A stretch of DNA of 64,000 nt from an uncultured Flavobacteriales bacterium (GCA_946480815.1 CAMLLB010000002.1:97770-161769), one strand, 5' to 3'. Shown: positions 35,231-45,433, counted from the first letter of the stretch. Notes: a model not told the origin generated them from the sequence alone. A program made the numbers and translations.

Positions 35231-38200
35231 TCACTTCAGTCTGGGAAGTATGATCAGAACGGTTGTTCCTGAAGGAGAAGTTGCTTCAATTTCAATGGAA
35301 CCATGATGTGTCTCCACGATTTGTTTCACCATTGCAAGACCTAATCCTGTGCCGGTAGATTTCGTTGTGAAATACGGTTCAAAGATGGTTTGGATCTGAT
35401 CTCCCGGGATTCCGGTTCCATTATCCTTCACACGGATAAAAGCATCGTCTTCGCTTGTTTCAAGTGAAATGACAATTTGCGCAGGTGTATTCATGGAAAC
35501 GGCCTGAATTCCGTTTGAAACCAAATTATTTAATACGCGCAGTAACATTTCCTTATCTCCGGGGATCAAAACCTTCGACTCCGGGCCTATTAGTTCCAAA
35601 GTGACAGTTACATTCAAATCACTGTCAAATAATGCAACCACCGCCTTAATCAAGCTTACCAGGTCAATCTCCGAGATAACCGGCTGCGGAAGTTTCGCGA
35701 AATTTGAAAATTCATTCGCAATGTGTGTCAGAGCATCAATTTGCTCAATCAGGGAACTCGTTACACGTTCAATTCGCTCTGCGGATTTCGGATCATTCGG
35801 ATCAAAAACACGTTGCAAATGCTGCACACTCAGTTTCATTGGTGTCAACGGATTCTTAATCTCATGAGCTACTTGCTTGGCCATTTCTCTCCAGGCACTT
35901 TCACGCTCCGACTGGGCCAATTTTGCTGCTGCTTCTGCCAGTTCATTCAATTTATGATTATACTCCGCAACCAGGGAGCCAATTTCATCGTGGGCTTTGT
36001 AATTGATCTGCGAACTGTTTTTACCCAATTCAAACTGGGAGAAACTTTTTCGCAGCAACATCAACGGGCCTGTTAACCAGGATGAAACCAGGAGGGCAAC
36101 AAGTATCGACAGAACCAATAAGAGCATAAAGACATTCAGGATCGCTACAAAGAACTGTCTTAACTGTTCTTCAAACACATTTCGCTGGTCAAAATGCAGA
36201 ATATTCAAATAACCCAGTAATTCATTCTCATGATTCATAACAGGAACGTATCCGGACAAATAGACCAAAGAACCGATATTCTCTTCGTGGATGAACTCGG
36301 AGCGCTTGCTGAACTGTAACTCATACAACGCTTTCGGATTCATTTGTTCACTCAGCAGCCCCATGTTGTAGATCTTCGTCCGTGAAGTTCCGGCCAAAAT
36401 TCCATCCGATTGGTACAAATTGATGTCCGCCAGGAAAACCTTCGACCATCTTCGCAATTGGTAATCCAATTCTTCCTGGTTCTTATCACTGAATTTTTCC
36501 GACATAAACCGTTGCCTGGATTGAAGCTCATTAATCATAGATTTGACCTTTTCCCGGATCTGATCCGTAGAATAGTTTCTGTATTGCCCACTCAGCATGG
36601 TTGTACTGGCAATACTGAATCCGGCCAATGAAATTACGATCAACCCGATCAGAACCAATTGGATTTTTGTAATCATCGAAATTCCATTGGAAACTTTTAC
36701 CTGGTTTAGTTGTTTCAACAATAGAATAAGTGCCAGCATGGCCCCAAAGCACACCAATAAAATCGAAGTGGTTGTGAGATAGGATAACCACGACGGAATG
36801 GTTTTACTCAGGATAATCGCATCTGTCTTTGATTTCTTGAAGATCAAATGTTCAAAACCATCTTTTTCATACCACTGATGCCCCTGATCACTGTCATCAC
36901 CAAATATGTTGAGATTTGTCGGATAGCTGTAAGCTCCATAATTCAGCACCAATTGATTACTAAAATACTTGGCTATGGAATAACGTTCCAGGGATTCAAA
37001 TACAGCAGTTTGCTTTGAGATCAGCAATCTTGGAAAACCAATTTTCTCCGGGATCCGCTTTGATTTCATCGTTCCATAAAATTCCACTTTTACCCCATTC
37101 CGTTCAAGAGGAAAATAAAAGACATAATTAAACTGGCTGGTATAATCTTTTACATAATACAAACTGGAATCTATTTCTGAACGGATTCCGTGTCGTTCAA
37201 TGAGTTCATCCAATTGCTTTTTGTACATCCCATTCAGTCGAATTTCTAAGCTGTCTTCCAGGTAATAATAAAAATCGACATCGTACCGATCCCAATATCC
37301 TTTGAAAACCTGGTATTCCATTGCCTCCTTCAATTCAGAAAAACTCGGTTTGGTATCGTGATGAAACAGTCGTTTCAGAAAGGGCTCTGAAATCAATTTT
37401 TCCTTTGCATTGGTAAAATCAACTTCTGCGTTGAAATCGCGGTCATCTGCCAGCTGATTTGCAAAGAGTAACCGTTCCTCCCGTTCCTTCTTCTTCGCTT
37501 CCATTTCAAGGTTCATCGTAATTCCGAATGAAACAAGAAAAGTTGCCAATAAATAAAACGTAAAATTCCAGGTTTTATTAAAACGGAAACCTACGACCAG
37601 TGAAACAATGAAAAGTGCGAACATCCAGATAATCCAGAATCCATGCAAGCGGAAAATCCATTCATTTGCAATAATCACAGAAGTGAACAAGAAAAACAAT
37701 ACACCGGCAAGTTCTGATTTACCTGGATTTAATTGCTTCCATTTATCAATGACCAACTGGTAAAACTGCATCAGGAATAATGAACTGAGGCCGATCAGGA
37801 AAATAAATACAATTGAAAAGACATTCAATTTCAAAAGTTCACTCAATTGAATGGGAATAGTAGAATTGACGATGATCAACTTGATAATTTGCGGATAAAT
37901 CATCATGAAAACCGGAATCAATAACAACAGAAGATAAACCAGGTATCTGTTGTTCACACTCAGGATCAATTTTCCAAGAGCAGGGAGTATCATCAGCAAA
38001 GACACAAACCAGACGATCACTTCTCCAAAATTCGGAATCCAATTGTTCAAGGCCATTAAGCCCGGATCGAATAAGGGCGTGTCTTCCATCCACTTAAACC
38101 ATTCAAAACGCAACGCCAGATACCGCAAAACAAGAATTCCAATTACAACAATTAATCGCACACTATTGGTTTTTAGCGACTTGTTGAGCTTAAAAGAAAG

Positions 38201-38848
38201 CAATAGGAAAATGAACAGGACATCGGTAAAAATCAAGGTCAGTAAACCATCATTATCCGGTTTTTGGTTTACCTGATCGATCCCGAAAATACCTTCCCCA
38301 TGCTTATCGTAAATGGTCCGGTTTTTTTCTGTGACCAGGGAAATTGTTCCATGAATGGCCGGAAACGGTTTGAAAAAATAGTCTTTTAACTGGTCATTCG
38401 AAATAGGAAAAACGCGTTTTACTCCGAAAGTGACAACAAAAATATCCGGACCTTTTTTGTACAATTGTGAATAATACCACCCGTTTTGTAATTGAATAAT
38501 TCCATTGGTCGGAAAATGCAAATCCGTAAATCGATTTACAGGACATTTGTTGGTATTCCAGAAAACCAATGAATCACCATGATAAATGTGCACAAAAAGT
38601 GTATTCTCCAGGTGATTGTACTTCTTTGAGAAATCACCCTTACTCAGGTTCTTCCAATCTTTTGGAACAAGTTGCAGTTGGTTTTTGGCTTTTGTGATCT
38701 GCGTCAGAAAAACACGTTGGAACTTCTGGATATCCTCTACGCCGGATCTTTTTAAATTAAATAATAACCCAATTAACAGCAAAAAGCATGCACTAAGCGC
38801 TAATGCATATCCTCTCTTTGTAAAAAACTGAATTATTCTTTTAAGCAT
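35231..38848 (-). CDS. Very large multi-pass sensor histidine kinase (NtrY-like)
   Basis: 1205 residues. An N-terminal membrane segment (about 14-30) and a soluble sensor region (about 35-190) are followed by a block of eight or so membrane segments (about 200-450), a second extracytoplasmic region (about 460-685), a membrane pair, a third extracytoplasmic sensor (about 755-885), a membrane segment, a HAMP domain (about 920-975), a HisKA domain with WREMAKQVAHEIKNPLTPMKL (phospho-His995), and a HATPase domain (NLVSNGIQA, VKDNGTGIPGDQIQTIFEPYFTTKSTGTGLGLAM). Kinase motifs are complete and resemble NtrY. No response regulator is adjacent. The start overlaps the end of the uridine kinase gene by 16 bases. 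Confidence 0.9.
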   Translation of the reverse strand: MLKRIIQFFTKRGYALALSACFLLLIGLLFNLKRSGVEDIQKFQRVFLTQITKAKNQLQLVPKDWKNLSKGDFSKKYNHLENTLFVHIYHGDSLVFWNTNKCPVNRFTDLHFPTNGIIQLQNGWYYSQLYKKGPDIFVVTFGVKRVFPISNDQLKDYFFKPFPAIHGTISLVTEKNRTIYDKHGEGIFGIDQVNQKPDNDGLLTLIFTDVLFIFLLLSFKLNKSLKTNSVRLIVVIGILVLRYLALRFEWFKWMEDTPLFDPGLMALNNWIPNFGEVIVWFVSLLMILPALGKLILSVNNRYLVYLLLLLIPVFMMIYPQIIKLIIVNSTIPIQLSELLKLNVFSIVFIFLIGLSSLFLMQFYQLVIDKWKQLNPGKSELAGVLFFLFTSVIIANEWIFRLHGFWIIWMFALFIVSLVVGFRFNKTWNFTFYLLATFLVSFGITMNLEMEAKKKEREERLLFANQLADDRDFNAEVDFTNAKEKLISEPFLKRLFHHDTKPSFSELKEAMEYQVFKGYWDRYDVDFYYYLEDSLEIRLNGMYKKQLDELIERHGIRSEIDSSLYYVKDYTSQFNYVFYFPLERNGVKVEFYGTMKSKRIPEKIGFPRLLISKQTAVFESLERYSIAKYFSNQLVLNYGAYSYPTNLNIFGDDSDQGHQWYEKDGFEHLIFKKSKTDAIILSKTIPSWLSYLTTTSILLVCFGAMLALILLLKQLNQVKVSNGISMITKIQLVLIGLIVISLAGFSIASTTMLSGQYRNYSTDQIREKVKSMINELQSRQRFMSEKFSDKNQEELDYQLRRWSKVFLADINLYQSDGILAGTSRTKIYNMGLLSEQMNPKALYELQFSKRSEFIHEENIGSLVYLSGYVPVMNHENELLGYLNILHFDQRNVFEEQLRQFFVAILNVFMLLLVLSILVALLVSSWLTGPLMLLRKSFSQFELGKNSSQINYKAHDEIGSLVAEYNHKLNELAEAAAKLAQSERESAWREMAKQVAHEIKNPLTPMKLSVQHLQRVFDPNDPKSAERIERVTSSLIEQIDALTHIANEFSNFAKLPQPVISEIDLVSLIKAVVALFDSDLNVTVTLELIGPESKVLIPGDKEMLLRVLNNLVSNGIQAVSMNTPAQIVISLETSEDDAFIRVKDNGTGIPGDQIQTIFEPYFTTKSTGTGLGLAMVKQIVETHHGSIEIEATSPSGTTVLIILPRLK

Positions 38849-39450
38849 AACAATTTGGGAGTCAGCATTTGAATAAGCCTTTCGAACTCCAGATCCGCCT
38901 GCTGGTCGTTTTCAAAAACAAAATCTGCCAGGTGCATATATGGTGCCAGGTATTTCTCATAACATGGAACTACATGATTCTTCCATTGGTACATGATTTC
39001 TTCGCGCGAGTATCCTCTTGATTCCAGGTCCCGGTACAATCTTCGGTCCAATTGTACGTCCGGGTCCACATCCATAAAAATGGAAAAATCCAATAATTCG
39101 TTGACTTCCGAATACTCGAACAAAAACAGGCCTTCCACAATAATGATCGGGGAAGGATCCAAGGTGATCAATACATTTTTGTTAGGTGGAGCATTGAAAT
39201 GGTATTCCTTCACTTCAATTGATTTACCTTCTTTCAGATCCTTCAGGTCCTTTATTAAACGATCCTTATCCAGGGCAGTTGGCAGATCAAAATTCACATG
39301 ACCATTCGCATCCAGAAGCTGTTGATCTATGGGTAAATAATAATTATCCATGGAAAAGACAGTAGGGTGAAGCTCACCGTAAAATGCTGCCAATCGTTTT
39401 AAAAGAGTTGTTTTCCCGGACCCGCTGCCTCCACAAATTCCAATGATCAT
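38833..39450 (-). CDS. udk: Uridine kinase
   Basis: 205-residue P-loop kinase that phosphorylates uridine or cytidine in the pyrimidine salvage pathway. The Walker A motif GGSGSGKT is at residues 7-14; SMDNYYLP, HVNFDLPTALD and IVEGLFLFEYSEV with the following DLSIFMD-type segment (DFSIFMDVDPDVQLDRRLYRD) match the uridine kinase/PRK family. The gene overlaps the upstream unknown gene by 4 bases (stop and start in ATGA style) and the downstream histidine kinase gene by 16 bases, so the three are almost certainly one transcript with coupled translation. Confidence 0.93.
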   Translation of the reverse strand: MIIGICGGSGSGKTTLLKRLAAFYGELHPTVFSMDNYYLPIDQQLLDANGHVNFDLPTALDKDRLIKDLKDLKEGKSIEVKEYHFNAPPNKNVLITLDPSPIIIVEGLFLFEYSEVNELLDFSIFMDVDPDVQLDRRLYRDLESRGYSREEIMYQWKNHVVPCYEKYLAPYMHLADFVFENDQQADLEFERLIQMLTPKLLCLKE

Positions 39451-40673
39451 TTCTGTATATATTCGAAGATTAAACTGTTTTTTGTTGGAAATTGCTTTGT
39501 ATCAAAGACCAACCATTTTGTATTCAATTCAACTACAAATTTACTTGGAAATTCCGCAGTAAGCAAACGGCTCGGATTGGAAGTTGCCTGATCAATGCTT
39601 CCGGATACGATTCCGGTCCCGGAAGTAAAGCTGTGGAAATGTCCTTCCGACTTAGCAGAATTGACATACCAGCCAATTCCCTCATCCATTCTGAAGCAAC
39701 CTACTTCCAGATCTTTTTTCACATTGTAATTTGTACAAGCTGATTCGCAAACCTTCACCCACTCTTTCCCATTTTCTTTATTGTCCATTTTGTAAGTAAC
39801 CAAATTGGCTGCCGTTCCGTTCATTTCGATACCTCCTACAAAATATTCTCCGTTTGCAAATACCAGCGTGCCTTTTTCATTCGGCTCACTTCGTTTTAGA
39901 AGCGCACTTCCTCTTCTGCCAAATCCAACACGCGCATGCGGAAGAAAATTCGTTTTTCGCTGCTCCAGAACACGCTCTGAAACCATCACTCCCTTCGGAT
40001 TGTATTCCTTTACTTTCCATCCTGCTTCCTTTCCGGCGTGCAAACGGGCTGCAAACAAAATATTTTCTCCCTTCTCACCGGCAACGTACCACGAAATCTG
40101 GTCTTCAATTTTAGAAGAACTGATCACATTTTCCGATACCACAAATGCATACAGATTGAAATTATGGTGTGTCATGGAAACCGCAATGGTTGTCAATTTT
40201 TCCTTATCCCGGTGCTTAAACACCCAAAGAAGTGCTTTTTCTGTTGTAATGATATCCGTTAGGTATAAATCAGATGGACTAAAACTTCCTAATCGTTTTA
40301 GAGGATTCAGGAAATTCAAATTCATTACTTTGATATTACCCGCAGCACTTAATTGATGAATAAAAACCTTGTTATCCTTCAACTCTAGGTTTTCAAGAAA
40401 GTAAGCATATTTGCCACCATCTTCCGAGATAAAGAATGTTTCCTTTGCCATAGGATTGTAGACCTGTTGCCATGCACTTTCGCTATCTCCGGAAACCATC
40501 GTCAAATCAACTTGTTTCTGGGTCAACGATAGGTCACGGCTGAGTACCAAAGCACCGATACCTTTCCACTCAAGTATGTCATAATAAGGTTGTTTCAACG
40601 GTGGAATTTCAAATTTCTGAGCGTAAATAGAAATACTAACCAGCGCAAAAAGAATGATTAAAGATTTTTTCAT
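39447..40673 (-). CDS. Secreted protein of unknown function, first gene of the udk-kinase operon
   Basis: 408 residues with a signal peptide (MKKSLIILFALVSISIYAQ). The rest is soluble and beta-rich with repeated phrases of the type FFISEDGGKYAYFLENLELKDNKVFIHQL and ILFAARLHAGKEAGWKVKEYNPKGVMVSER, which might be beta-propeller blades; I do not recognise the family. Five cysteines are scattered late in the sequence (ACTNYN, VGCFRM). It overlaps udk by 4 bases. Being co-translated with a sensor kinase that has three extracytoplasmic regions, it could be a periplasmic partner of that sensor; this is only a guess from context. Confidence 0.7.
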   Translation of the reverse strand: MKKSLIILFALVSISIYAQKFEIPPLKQPYYDILEWKGIGALVLSRDLSLTQKQVDLTMVSGDSESAWQQVYNPMAKETFFISEDGGKYAYFLENLELKDNKVFIHQLSAAGNIKVMNLNFLNPLKRLGSFSPSDLYLTDIITTEKALLWVFKHRDKEKLTTIAVSMTHHNFNLYAFVVSENVISSSKIEDQISWYVAGEKGENILFAARLHAGKEAGWKVKEYNPKGVMVSERVLEQRKTNFLPHARVGFGRRGSALLKRSEPNEKGTLVFANGEYFVGGIEMNGTAANLVTYKMDNKENGKEWVKVCESACTNYNVKKDLEVGCFRMDEGIGWYVNSAKSEGHFHSFTSGTGIVSGSIDQATSNPSRLLTAEFPSKFVVELNTKWLVFDTKQFPTKNSLIFEYIQK

Positions 40674-40725
40674 ATACGGAATAAAGCGTAAATTGGCAGA
40701 TAAATGTAAAATATTTCAACAGAAT

Positions 40726-41373
40726 ATGTCATTCTCCCGTACAATTAAAAATACCATAGCTGGAATTTCTCTTTTGGTATCCACCGTTTCTTTTGCTCAA
40801 AATGAAGAGTTAAAAACACTTCCGATCGGTCAGGTTGTGCCGATGACGGATTACAAAATGGAAAATATCGATGGTAAAATGATGACCCTGCAGTCATCTG
40901 TCGGTGAGAAAGGCCTGTTAGTCGTTTTTTCCTGTAATACCTGTCCTTTCGTTGTTGGGAGCGACAACTTTGAGGGATGGGAAAAACAATACAATGACCT
41001 AAAAACTTTCGCCGAAGCTCATGGTTTTAAAATGATCCTGATCAATTCAAATGAGGCTAAAAGAGACGGCGATGACTCCATGGAAGCCATGCAAAAAAGA
41101 GCAAAAGAAAAAGCCTACTCGATGCCTTACCTGGCTGATAAAAATTCCCAACTGGCAGATGCGTTCGGGGCAAGAACAACACCACACATTTTCCTGTTGA
41201 ACCAAAAAATGGAGCTTATCTATACCGGGGCGATCGACAATAAAGTTGATTCAAAGCGAAGTTCTGATGAAAAATACCTGGAGAATGCAATAAAAGCAGC
41301 TTCCACAGGGAAAGAAATAGAGCTGGCTTCTACAACCCCAAGAGGTTGCAGCATTAAGCGCATTAAAAAGTAA
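40726..41373 (+). CDS. Periplasmic thioredoxin-fold (redoxin) protein
   Basis: 215 residues. The ATG at 40726 starts a signal peptide (RTIKNTIAGISLLVSTVSFAQ); the frame is open upstream to 40654, but that part is not signal-like and overlaps the divergent gene's start. The mature domain has LLVVFSCNTCPFV with the redox pair Cys70-xx-Cys73 and GARTTPHIFLLNQ, where TTP holds the cis-proline loop of thioredoxin folds. This matches the AhpC/TSA-like 'CNTCPFV' thioredoxin family. A late single Cys occurs in PRGCSIKRIKK. It starts 23 bases before the secreted Lys-C-type protease gene, suggesting co-transcription and perhaps disulfide handling for it. Confidence 0.85.
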   Translation: MSFSRTIKNTIAGISLLVSTVSFAQNEELKTLPIGQVVPMTDYKMENIDGKMMTLQSSVGEKGLLVVFSCNTCPFVVGSDNFEGWEKQYNDLKTFAEAHGFKMILINSNEAKRDGDDSMEAMQKRAKEKAYSMPYLADKNSQLADAFGARTTPHIFLLNQKMELIYTGAIDNKVDSKRSSDEKYLENAIKAASTGKEIELASTTPRGCSIKRIKK

Positions 41374-41396
41374 ACTCTCCAAAATAAATATAAACT

Positions 41397-43667
41397 ATGA
41401 ACAAAAAGCTACTAACTTGTGCCTTACTAACACTCTCCTTGTCGTTAGTTGCACAGCAGGGTGACGGCGGTCTCCCTAAAAGCGGAAAAGCTTCGCACTC
41501 GCTGAAACAAATGAATAAAAAGTTCTTTTCCGAACCGGATATCGCTGCCTTAAAAGCGGAAGACGAGATAACGGACAAGGCCGGAAATGCACCATGGAGG
41601 TTCGGTTTCAACAACCACACTTCTTTAAACATGAACAATTCCGGTACGTGGAACACACTGCCAAACGGTGATCGAATCTGGCAACTGGCTATTACCTGTC
41701 AAAATGCCTTAACGGTGAATTTAACACTGGACAACGTTACACTCCCGGAAGGAAACGAATTGTATGTCTATAATCCGGATAAATCCTTTATTCTAGGAAA
41801 ATTCACTGCTTATCACTTGTATGAAGGAACTTTGGGAACAGAATTGGTTCCCGGAAGCACCGCTATTGTAGAATACTACATTCCGGCAAAAAATGCAGGA
41901 AAAGCAGCTTCATTAAATGTAAATACGGTAACTCACGGTTATCGCACCGCAGGTGAATTCGAAGCGAAAGCATTCGGGACCTCCGGTAATTGCAATATGA
42001 ACGTAAACTGTTCAGACGGTGCGCCCTGGGTTGATCAGCGCAACGGAGCAGTTATGCTGGTATCAGGAAGTAACGGATTCTGTTCAGGTTCATTGATCAA
42101 TAACACATTGAACGATGGAAAGCCCTATGTTTTGACGGCAAATCACTGTTACAGCACACCAACAAGCTGGATTTTCCGCTTCAACTGGCAGGCTGCAGCA
42201 TGTACAAACCCGGGAAGTTCACCTACATTCTCTTCCCTGTCAGGAGCTGTTTTAAGAGCAAGAAGAACTCCTTCGGATTTCTGTCTGGTTGAAATTACCG
42301 GTGGTTTAGTAAATAATACGGTACCGGCATCCTATAATCCGTTCTTCTCCGGATGGGATAATACCGGTGCCATTCCGACATCAGCGGTATCCATTCATCA
42401 CCCGGACGGAGATATCAAAAAGATTTCTTTCGATGATGATCCATTGGTTATTTCACAAGGAATGGGATCAAGCGAGGCAAACTCTACCTGGACTTTACAC
42501 TGGGATAGAAATACAACCACAGAAGGCGGATCTTCCGGTTCTCCTTTATTTGATCAGAATCACCGTATTATCGGTCAGCTTTGGGGAGGCGGTGCTTCTT
42601 GCTCAAACCTGAATGCTGCAGATTACTATGGTCGATTGTCAAATTCCTGGAATCCTGCAGGAAGTGACAATACCAATCATTTAAAAACGTGGCTTGACCC
42701 AAATAACAGCGGCGCAACGATCGTAGACGGATATAATCCGTCGGGGCCGACTCATGCGCTGGATGCAGCAATGTCTAATCCACAAGGTGTTTCAGGAACG
42801 ATTTGCTCGGGAACGGTAACTCCTCAGGTTACAATCGTGAATTCGGGAACTTCCGTATTGACCTCTGCAACGATTAATTACGGTTACGACGGTTCTACAT
42901 CATTGGTTTACAACTGGACCGGATCTTTGAACCAATACCAATCCAGTGTTGTTACACTTCCGAGTGCTACGATGAGTGGAGGAACCCATTCATTCAAAGC
43001 AATCGTTTCAAATCCGAATGCTTCAACCGATGAAAATGACTTGAATGATACAATCACAGCTTCCTTCACCACGATTACGAACGGAAATATCATTACCCTG
43101 AATTTATCCATGGATTGTTATGGAGATGAGATCACTTGGGTATTGGAAGATAATACCGGTACAACAACACTTTACCAGGGTGGGCCATATACACAAACAT
43201 CAGGAGGTTCAACTGTAAGTTCCCAGTTTTGCTTAAGTGATGATTGCTTCATGTTTACCATTATGGACGATTTCGGCGACGGAATGACTTCAACAGGATG
43301 CCCGAACGGTTCTTATACGATCAAAGACGAAAACGATTCGATTCTTGCCGAATTGACTTCAGCAAATGCAAATTTCGGAACAACACATACGGATACATTC
43401 TGTTTGAGCGGAACTAACGGGTTGAAAGAATACAACGCTTCCTGGAAATTGTATCCGAATCCGACAAGTGAGAAACTGACAATTGAAATTCCTTCAGCAG
43501 GATTGAAAACAATTCATATTACAAATGCAACAGGTCAGATTATTCAGACTCTTGAATCTGAAGAGAACATCATTAAGATTCCAGCAAACACTATGGCGCA
43601 GGGAATGTACTTCATTCGCTTAACAAGCACTGAAGGAACTTCACAAAAGAGTTTCATTGTAAGATAA
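41397..43667 (+). CDS. T9SS-exported lysyl-endopeptidase-like serine protease
   Basis: 756 residues. Signal peptide (MNKKLLTCALLTLSLSLVAQ), a propeptide-like region to about 195, then a trypsin-fold domain (about 196-440) of the Lys-C/Achromobacter protease I type. The catalytic triad is visible: His250 (LTANHCY), Asp294 (PSDFCLVEI) and Ser380 (GGSSGSPLF). Cysteines at CNMNVNC and around the active site fit the disulfides of this family. After it come a CARDB-like domain (about 455-560), a further beta domain containing DDFGDGM (about 565-670) and a T9SS sorting domain (LYPNPTSEKLTIEI to the final SFIVR). It should be a secreted protease, probably activated by loss of the N-terminal region. 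Confidence 0.92.
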   Translation: MNKKLLTCALLTLSLSLVAQQGDGGLPKSGKASHSLKQMNKKFFSEPDIAALKAEDEITDKAGNAPWRFGFNNHTSLNMNNSGTWNTLPNGDRIWQLAITCQNALTVNLTLDNVTLPEGNELYVYNPDKSFILGKFTAYHLYEGTLGTELVPGSTAIVEYYIPAKNAGKAASLNVNTVTHGYRTAGEFEAKAFGTSGNCNMNVNCSDGAPWVDQRNGAVMLVSGSNGFCSGSLINNTLNDGKPYVLTANHCYSTPTSWIFRFNWQAAACTNPGSSPTFSSLSGAVLRARRTPSDFCLVEITGGLVNNTVPASYNPFFSGWDNTGAIPTSAVSIHHPDGDIKKISFDDDPLVISQGMGSSEANSTWTLHWDRNTTTEGGSSGSPLFDQNHRIIGQLWGGGASCSNLNAADYYGRLSNSWNPAGSDNTNHLKTWLDPNNSGATIVDGYNPSGPTHALDAAMSNPQGVSGTICSGTVTPQVTIVNSGTSVLTSATINYGYDGSTSLVYNWTGSLNQYQSSVVTLPSATMSGGTHSFKAIVSNPNASTDENDLNDTITASFTTITNGNIITLNLSMDCYGDEITWVLEDNTGTTTLYQGGPYTQTSGGSTVSSQFCLSDDCFMFTIMDDFGDGMTSTGCPNGSYTIKDENDSILAELTSANANFGTTHTDTFCLSGTNGLKEYNASWKLYPNPTSEKLTIEIPSAGLKTIHITNATGQIIQTLESEENIIKIPANTMAQGMYFIRLTSTEGTSQKSFIVR

Positions 43668-43690
43668 GAAATCAGACTATACGATTTTTG

Positions 43691-43720
43691 AAACCCTGGC
43701 ATGTATGGCCGGGGTTTTTT
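43691..43720 (+). terminator. Intrinsic terminator after the secreted protease
   Basis: aaaccctggc (43691-43700) pairs with gccggggttt (43708-43717) with one U-G mismatch pair, followed by T. Confidence 0.75.
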
Positions 43721-43960
43721 ATTTTCGCAAGTTTCCCTTTTAATCGCACATCGTACTTAGCTTACGAAGTTCAGAGATAATCTTTGTATCAAACAAGAGC
43801 AAAATGGACTTACATTTCAAGATTTTCCTGCTATTTCAAAAAATCAATAAACCAGTCCTTCCCCTCTTATCTCCTCTGACGGAGTCTGACACTCATCAGA
43901 GTCGTCTGACCTCCAAAGGGGGAGCTGAAAATTTTCTTACCTTCGAATCAAAATTTACCA
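43721..43960. other. 240-base gene-free region upstream of radA
   Basis: No coding frame is supported. At 43873-43923 there is a repeat-like stretch in which ctgac recurs (ctctgacgg, gtctgacac, gtctgacct) and which ends in aaaggggga, related to the hairpin at 26651-26676. This probably is an intergenic repeat; promoter elements for radA were not recognised. Confidence 0.45.
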
Positions 43961-45322
43961 ATGGCTAAGATAAAATCAGCTTTTTTCTGTCAAAACTGTG
44001 GTTATGAAACTCCAAAATGGTTGGGAAAATGTCCTTCCTGCGGTGAATGGAACACGTTTGTAGAGGAATTGGTTGAGAAACAATTGCCCCAGGTAATTGC
44101 TTTTTCTACCTCATCCGGTAGAACTGCCAAAGCGCAGCCTTTGCAGGAAATTGTTTCAAACGGCCAACGAAGAATTATCTTACCAGACAGTGAGATCAAC
44201 CGCGTTCTCGGAGATGGTTTGGTACCAGGGTCCCTTATTCTTTTTGGTGGTGAACCGGGAATCGGAAAATCTACCTTGTTGCTTCAATTAGCAGTCCAAA
44301 CGTCCTTACGCGTCTTGTACGTTTCAGGAGAAGAAAGTGAACAGCAAATAAAAATGCGTGCCGAACGCATCGGACAAAAAAACGACTCGTGTTTTATTCT
44401 GACTGAAACAAACATTCAAAATATCTTCAAACAAGCAGAAGAAACCAGCCCGGAGCTGTTGATTGTGGATTCCATCCAAACACTTTTCAGTTCACAGATT
44501 GAAAGTGCACCTGGCAGTATTTCACAAATCCGGGAGTGTACGGCTCAGCTTTTACGTTATGCCAAGATGACTGAAGTCCCGGTTTTCTTAATCGGACACA
44601 TCACCAAAGAAGGATCCCTTGCCGGTCCGAAGGTTTTGGAACATATGGTGGATGCAGTATTGCAATTTGAAGGCGATCAACACCATGTTTATCGCTTGCT
44701 TCGAGGAATCAAAAACCGTTTCGGAAGCACGAATGAATTGGGAATTTATGAAATGAACGGTTCGGGTTTACGCACTGTAGAGAATCCGTCCGAAATACTG
44801 ATTTCTTCTGGCGACAGTAAATTAAGCGGCGTGTCGATTGCGGCAACCCTTGAAGGATTGCGGCCTTTGCTGATAGAAGTTCAGGCTTTGGTAAGTACCG
44901 CAGCTTACGGAACGCCTCAACGCTCCTCCACCGGCTTCGACCTGCGCAGGTTAAATATGCTCCTGGCAGTAATGGAAAAGCGTTGTGGGTTTAAATTAGG
45001 CGCAAAAGATGTGTTCCTGAATATTGCCGGAGGAATTCGTGTAGACGACCCGGCGATTGATCTGGCAGTTGTGGCGGCGGTATTATCGAGCAATGCAGAC
45101 ATTGCCATTGACCGTTCGATCTGTTGTTCGGCAGAAGTTGGTTTATCCGGGGAAATACGGCCGGTAAATCGCATTGACCAGCGGATCCGTGAAGCAGAAA
45201 AACTGGGATTCGAAAAGATCATTATTTCGAAACACAACAAGGGGATCGAACAAGCCAACTTCAAGATCGAACTCGTGCCATGTTCCCGAATTGACGAAGT
45301 TTTAAAGGCGTTATTCGCATAA
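43961..45322 (+). CDS. radA: DNA repair protein RadA
   Basis: 453-residue RecA-related helicase that promotes branch migration in recombinational repair. Zinc finger Cys10, 13, 24 and 27 (CQNCGYETPKWLGKCPSCGEWN), Walker [10 protein letters not shown] (97-105), LLIVDSIQTL as Walker B, the RadA-specific KNRFG (in RGIKNRFGSTNELGIYEM), and a C-terminal Lon-like domain (SSTGFDLRRLNMLLAV, GGIRVDDPAIDLAVVAA). All parts are present and in order, with normal length. It is flanked by T9SS genes and has no operon partner. Confidence 0.98.
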   Translation: MAKIKSAFFCQNCGYETPKWLGKCPSCGEWNTFVEELVEKQLPQVIAFSTSSGRTAKAQPLQEIVSNGQRRIILPDSEINRVLGDGLVPGSLILFGGEPGIGKSTLLLQLAVQTSLRVLYVSGEESEQQIKMRAERIGQKNDSCFILTETNIQNIFKQAEETSPELLIVDSIQTLFSSQIESAPGSISQIRECTAQLLRYAKMTEVPVFLIGHITKEGSLAGPKVLEHMVDAVLQFEGDQHHVYRLLRGIKNRFGSTNELGIYEMNGSGLRTVENPSEILISSGDSKLSGVSIAATLEGLRPLLIEVQALVSTAAYGTPQRSSTGFDLRRLNMLLAVMEKRCGFKLGAKDVFLNIAGGIRVDDPAIDLAVVAAVLSSNADIAIDRSICCSAEVGLSGEIRPVNRIDQRIREAEKLGFEKIIISKHNKGIEQANFKIELVPCSRIDEVLKALFA

Positions 45323-45401
45323 AACAATCCATACTTTGTAAGCTACACACTCTAACATGGAAATTATTTATTCCAATGAGTTCCTTTATAATAGTTTCGT
45401 T

Positions 45402-45409
45402 AATTTTGA
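45402..45409 (+). promoter_or_regulatory. Candidate -7 promoter box (TAATTTTG) of the first SprB-repeat gene
   Basis: Exact TAnnTTTG match 24 bases before the ATG at 45434; no -33 box seen at the expected distance. Confidence 0.4.
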
Positions 45410-45433
45410 CTTTCTAAATTAAAACGCTACATA

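Noticed and set aside
43873..43923. ctgac-rich stretch upstream of radA as a possible repeat-cassette remnant
   Set aside because: The ctgac units are unevenly spaced and no clear inverted partner is present, so I kept it only as a low-confidence note in the intergenic entry.
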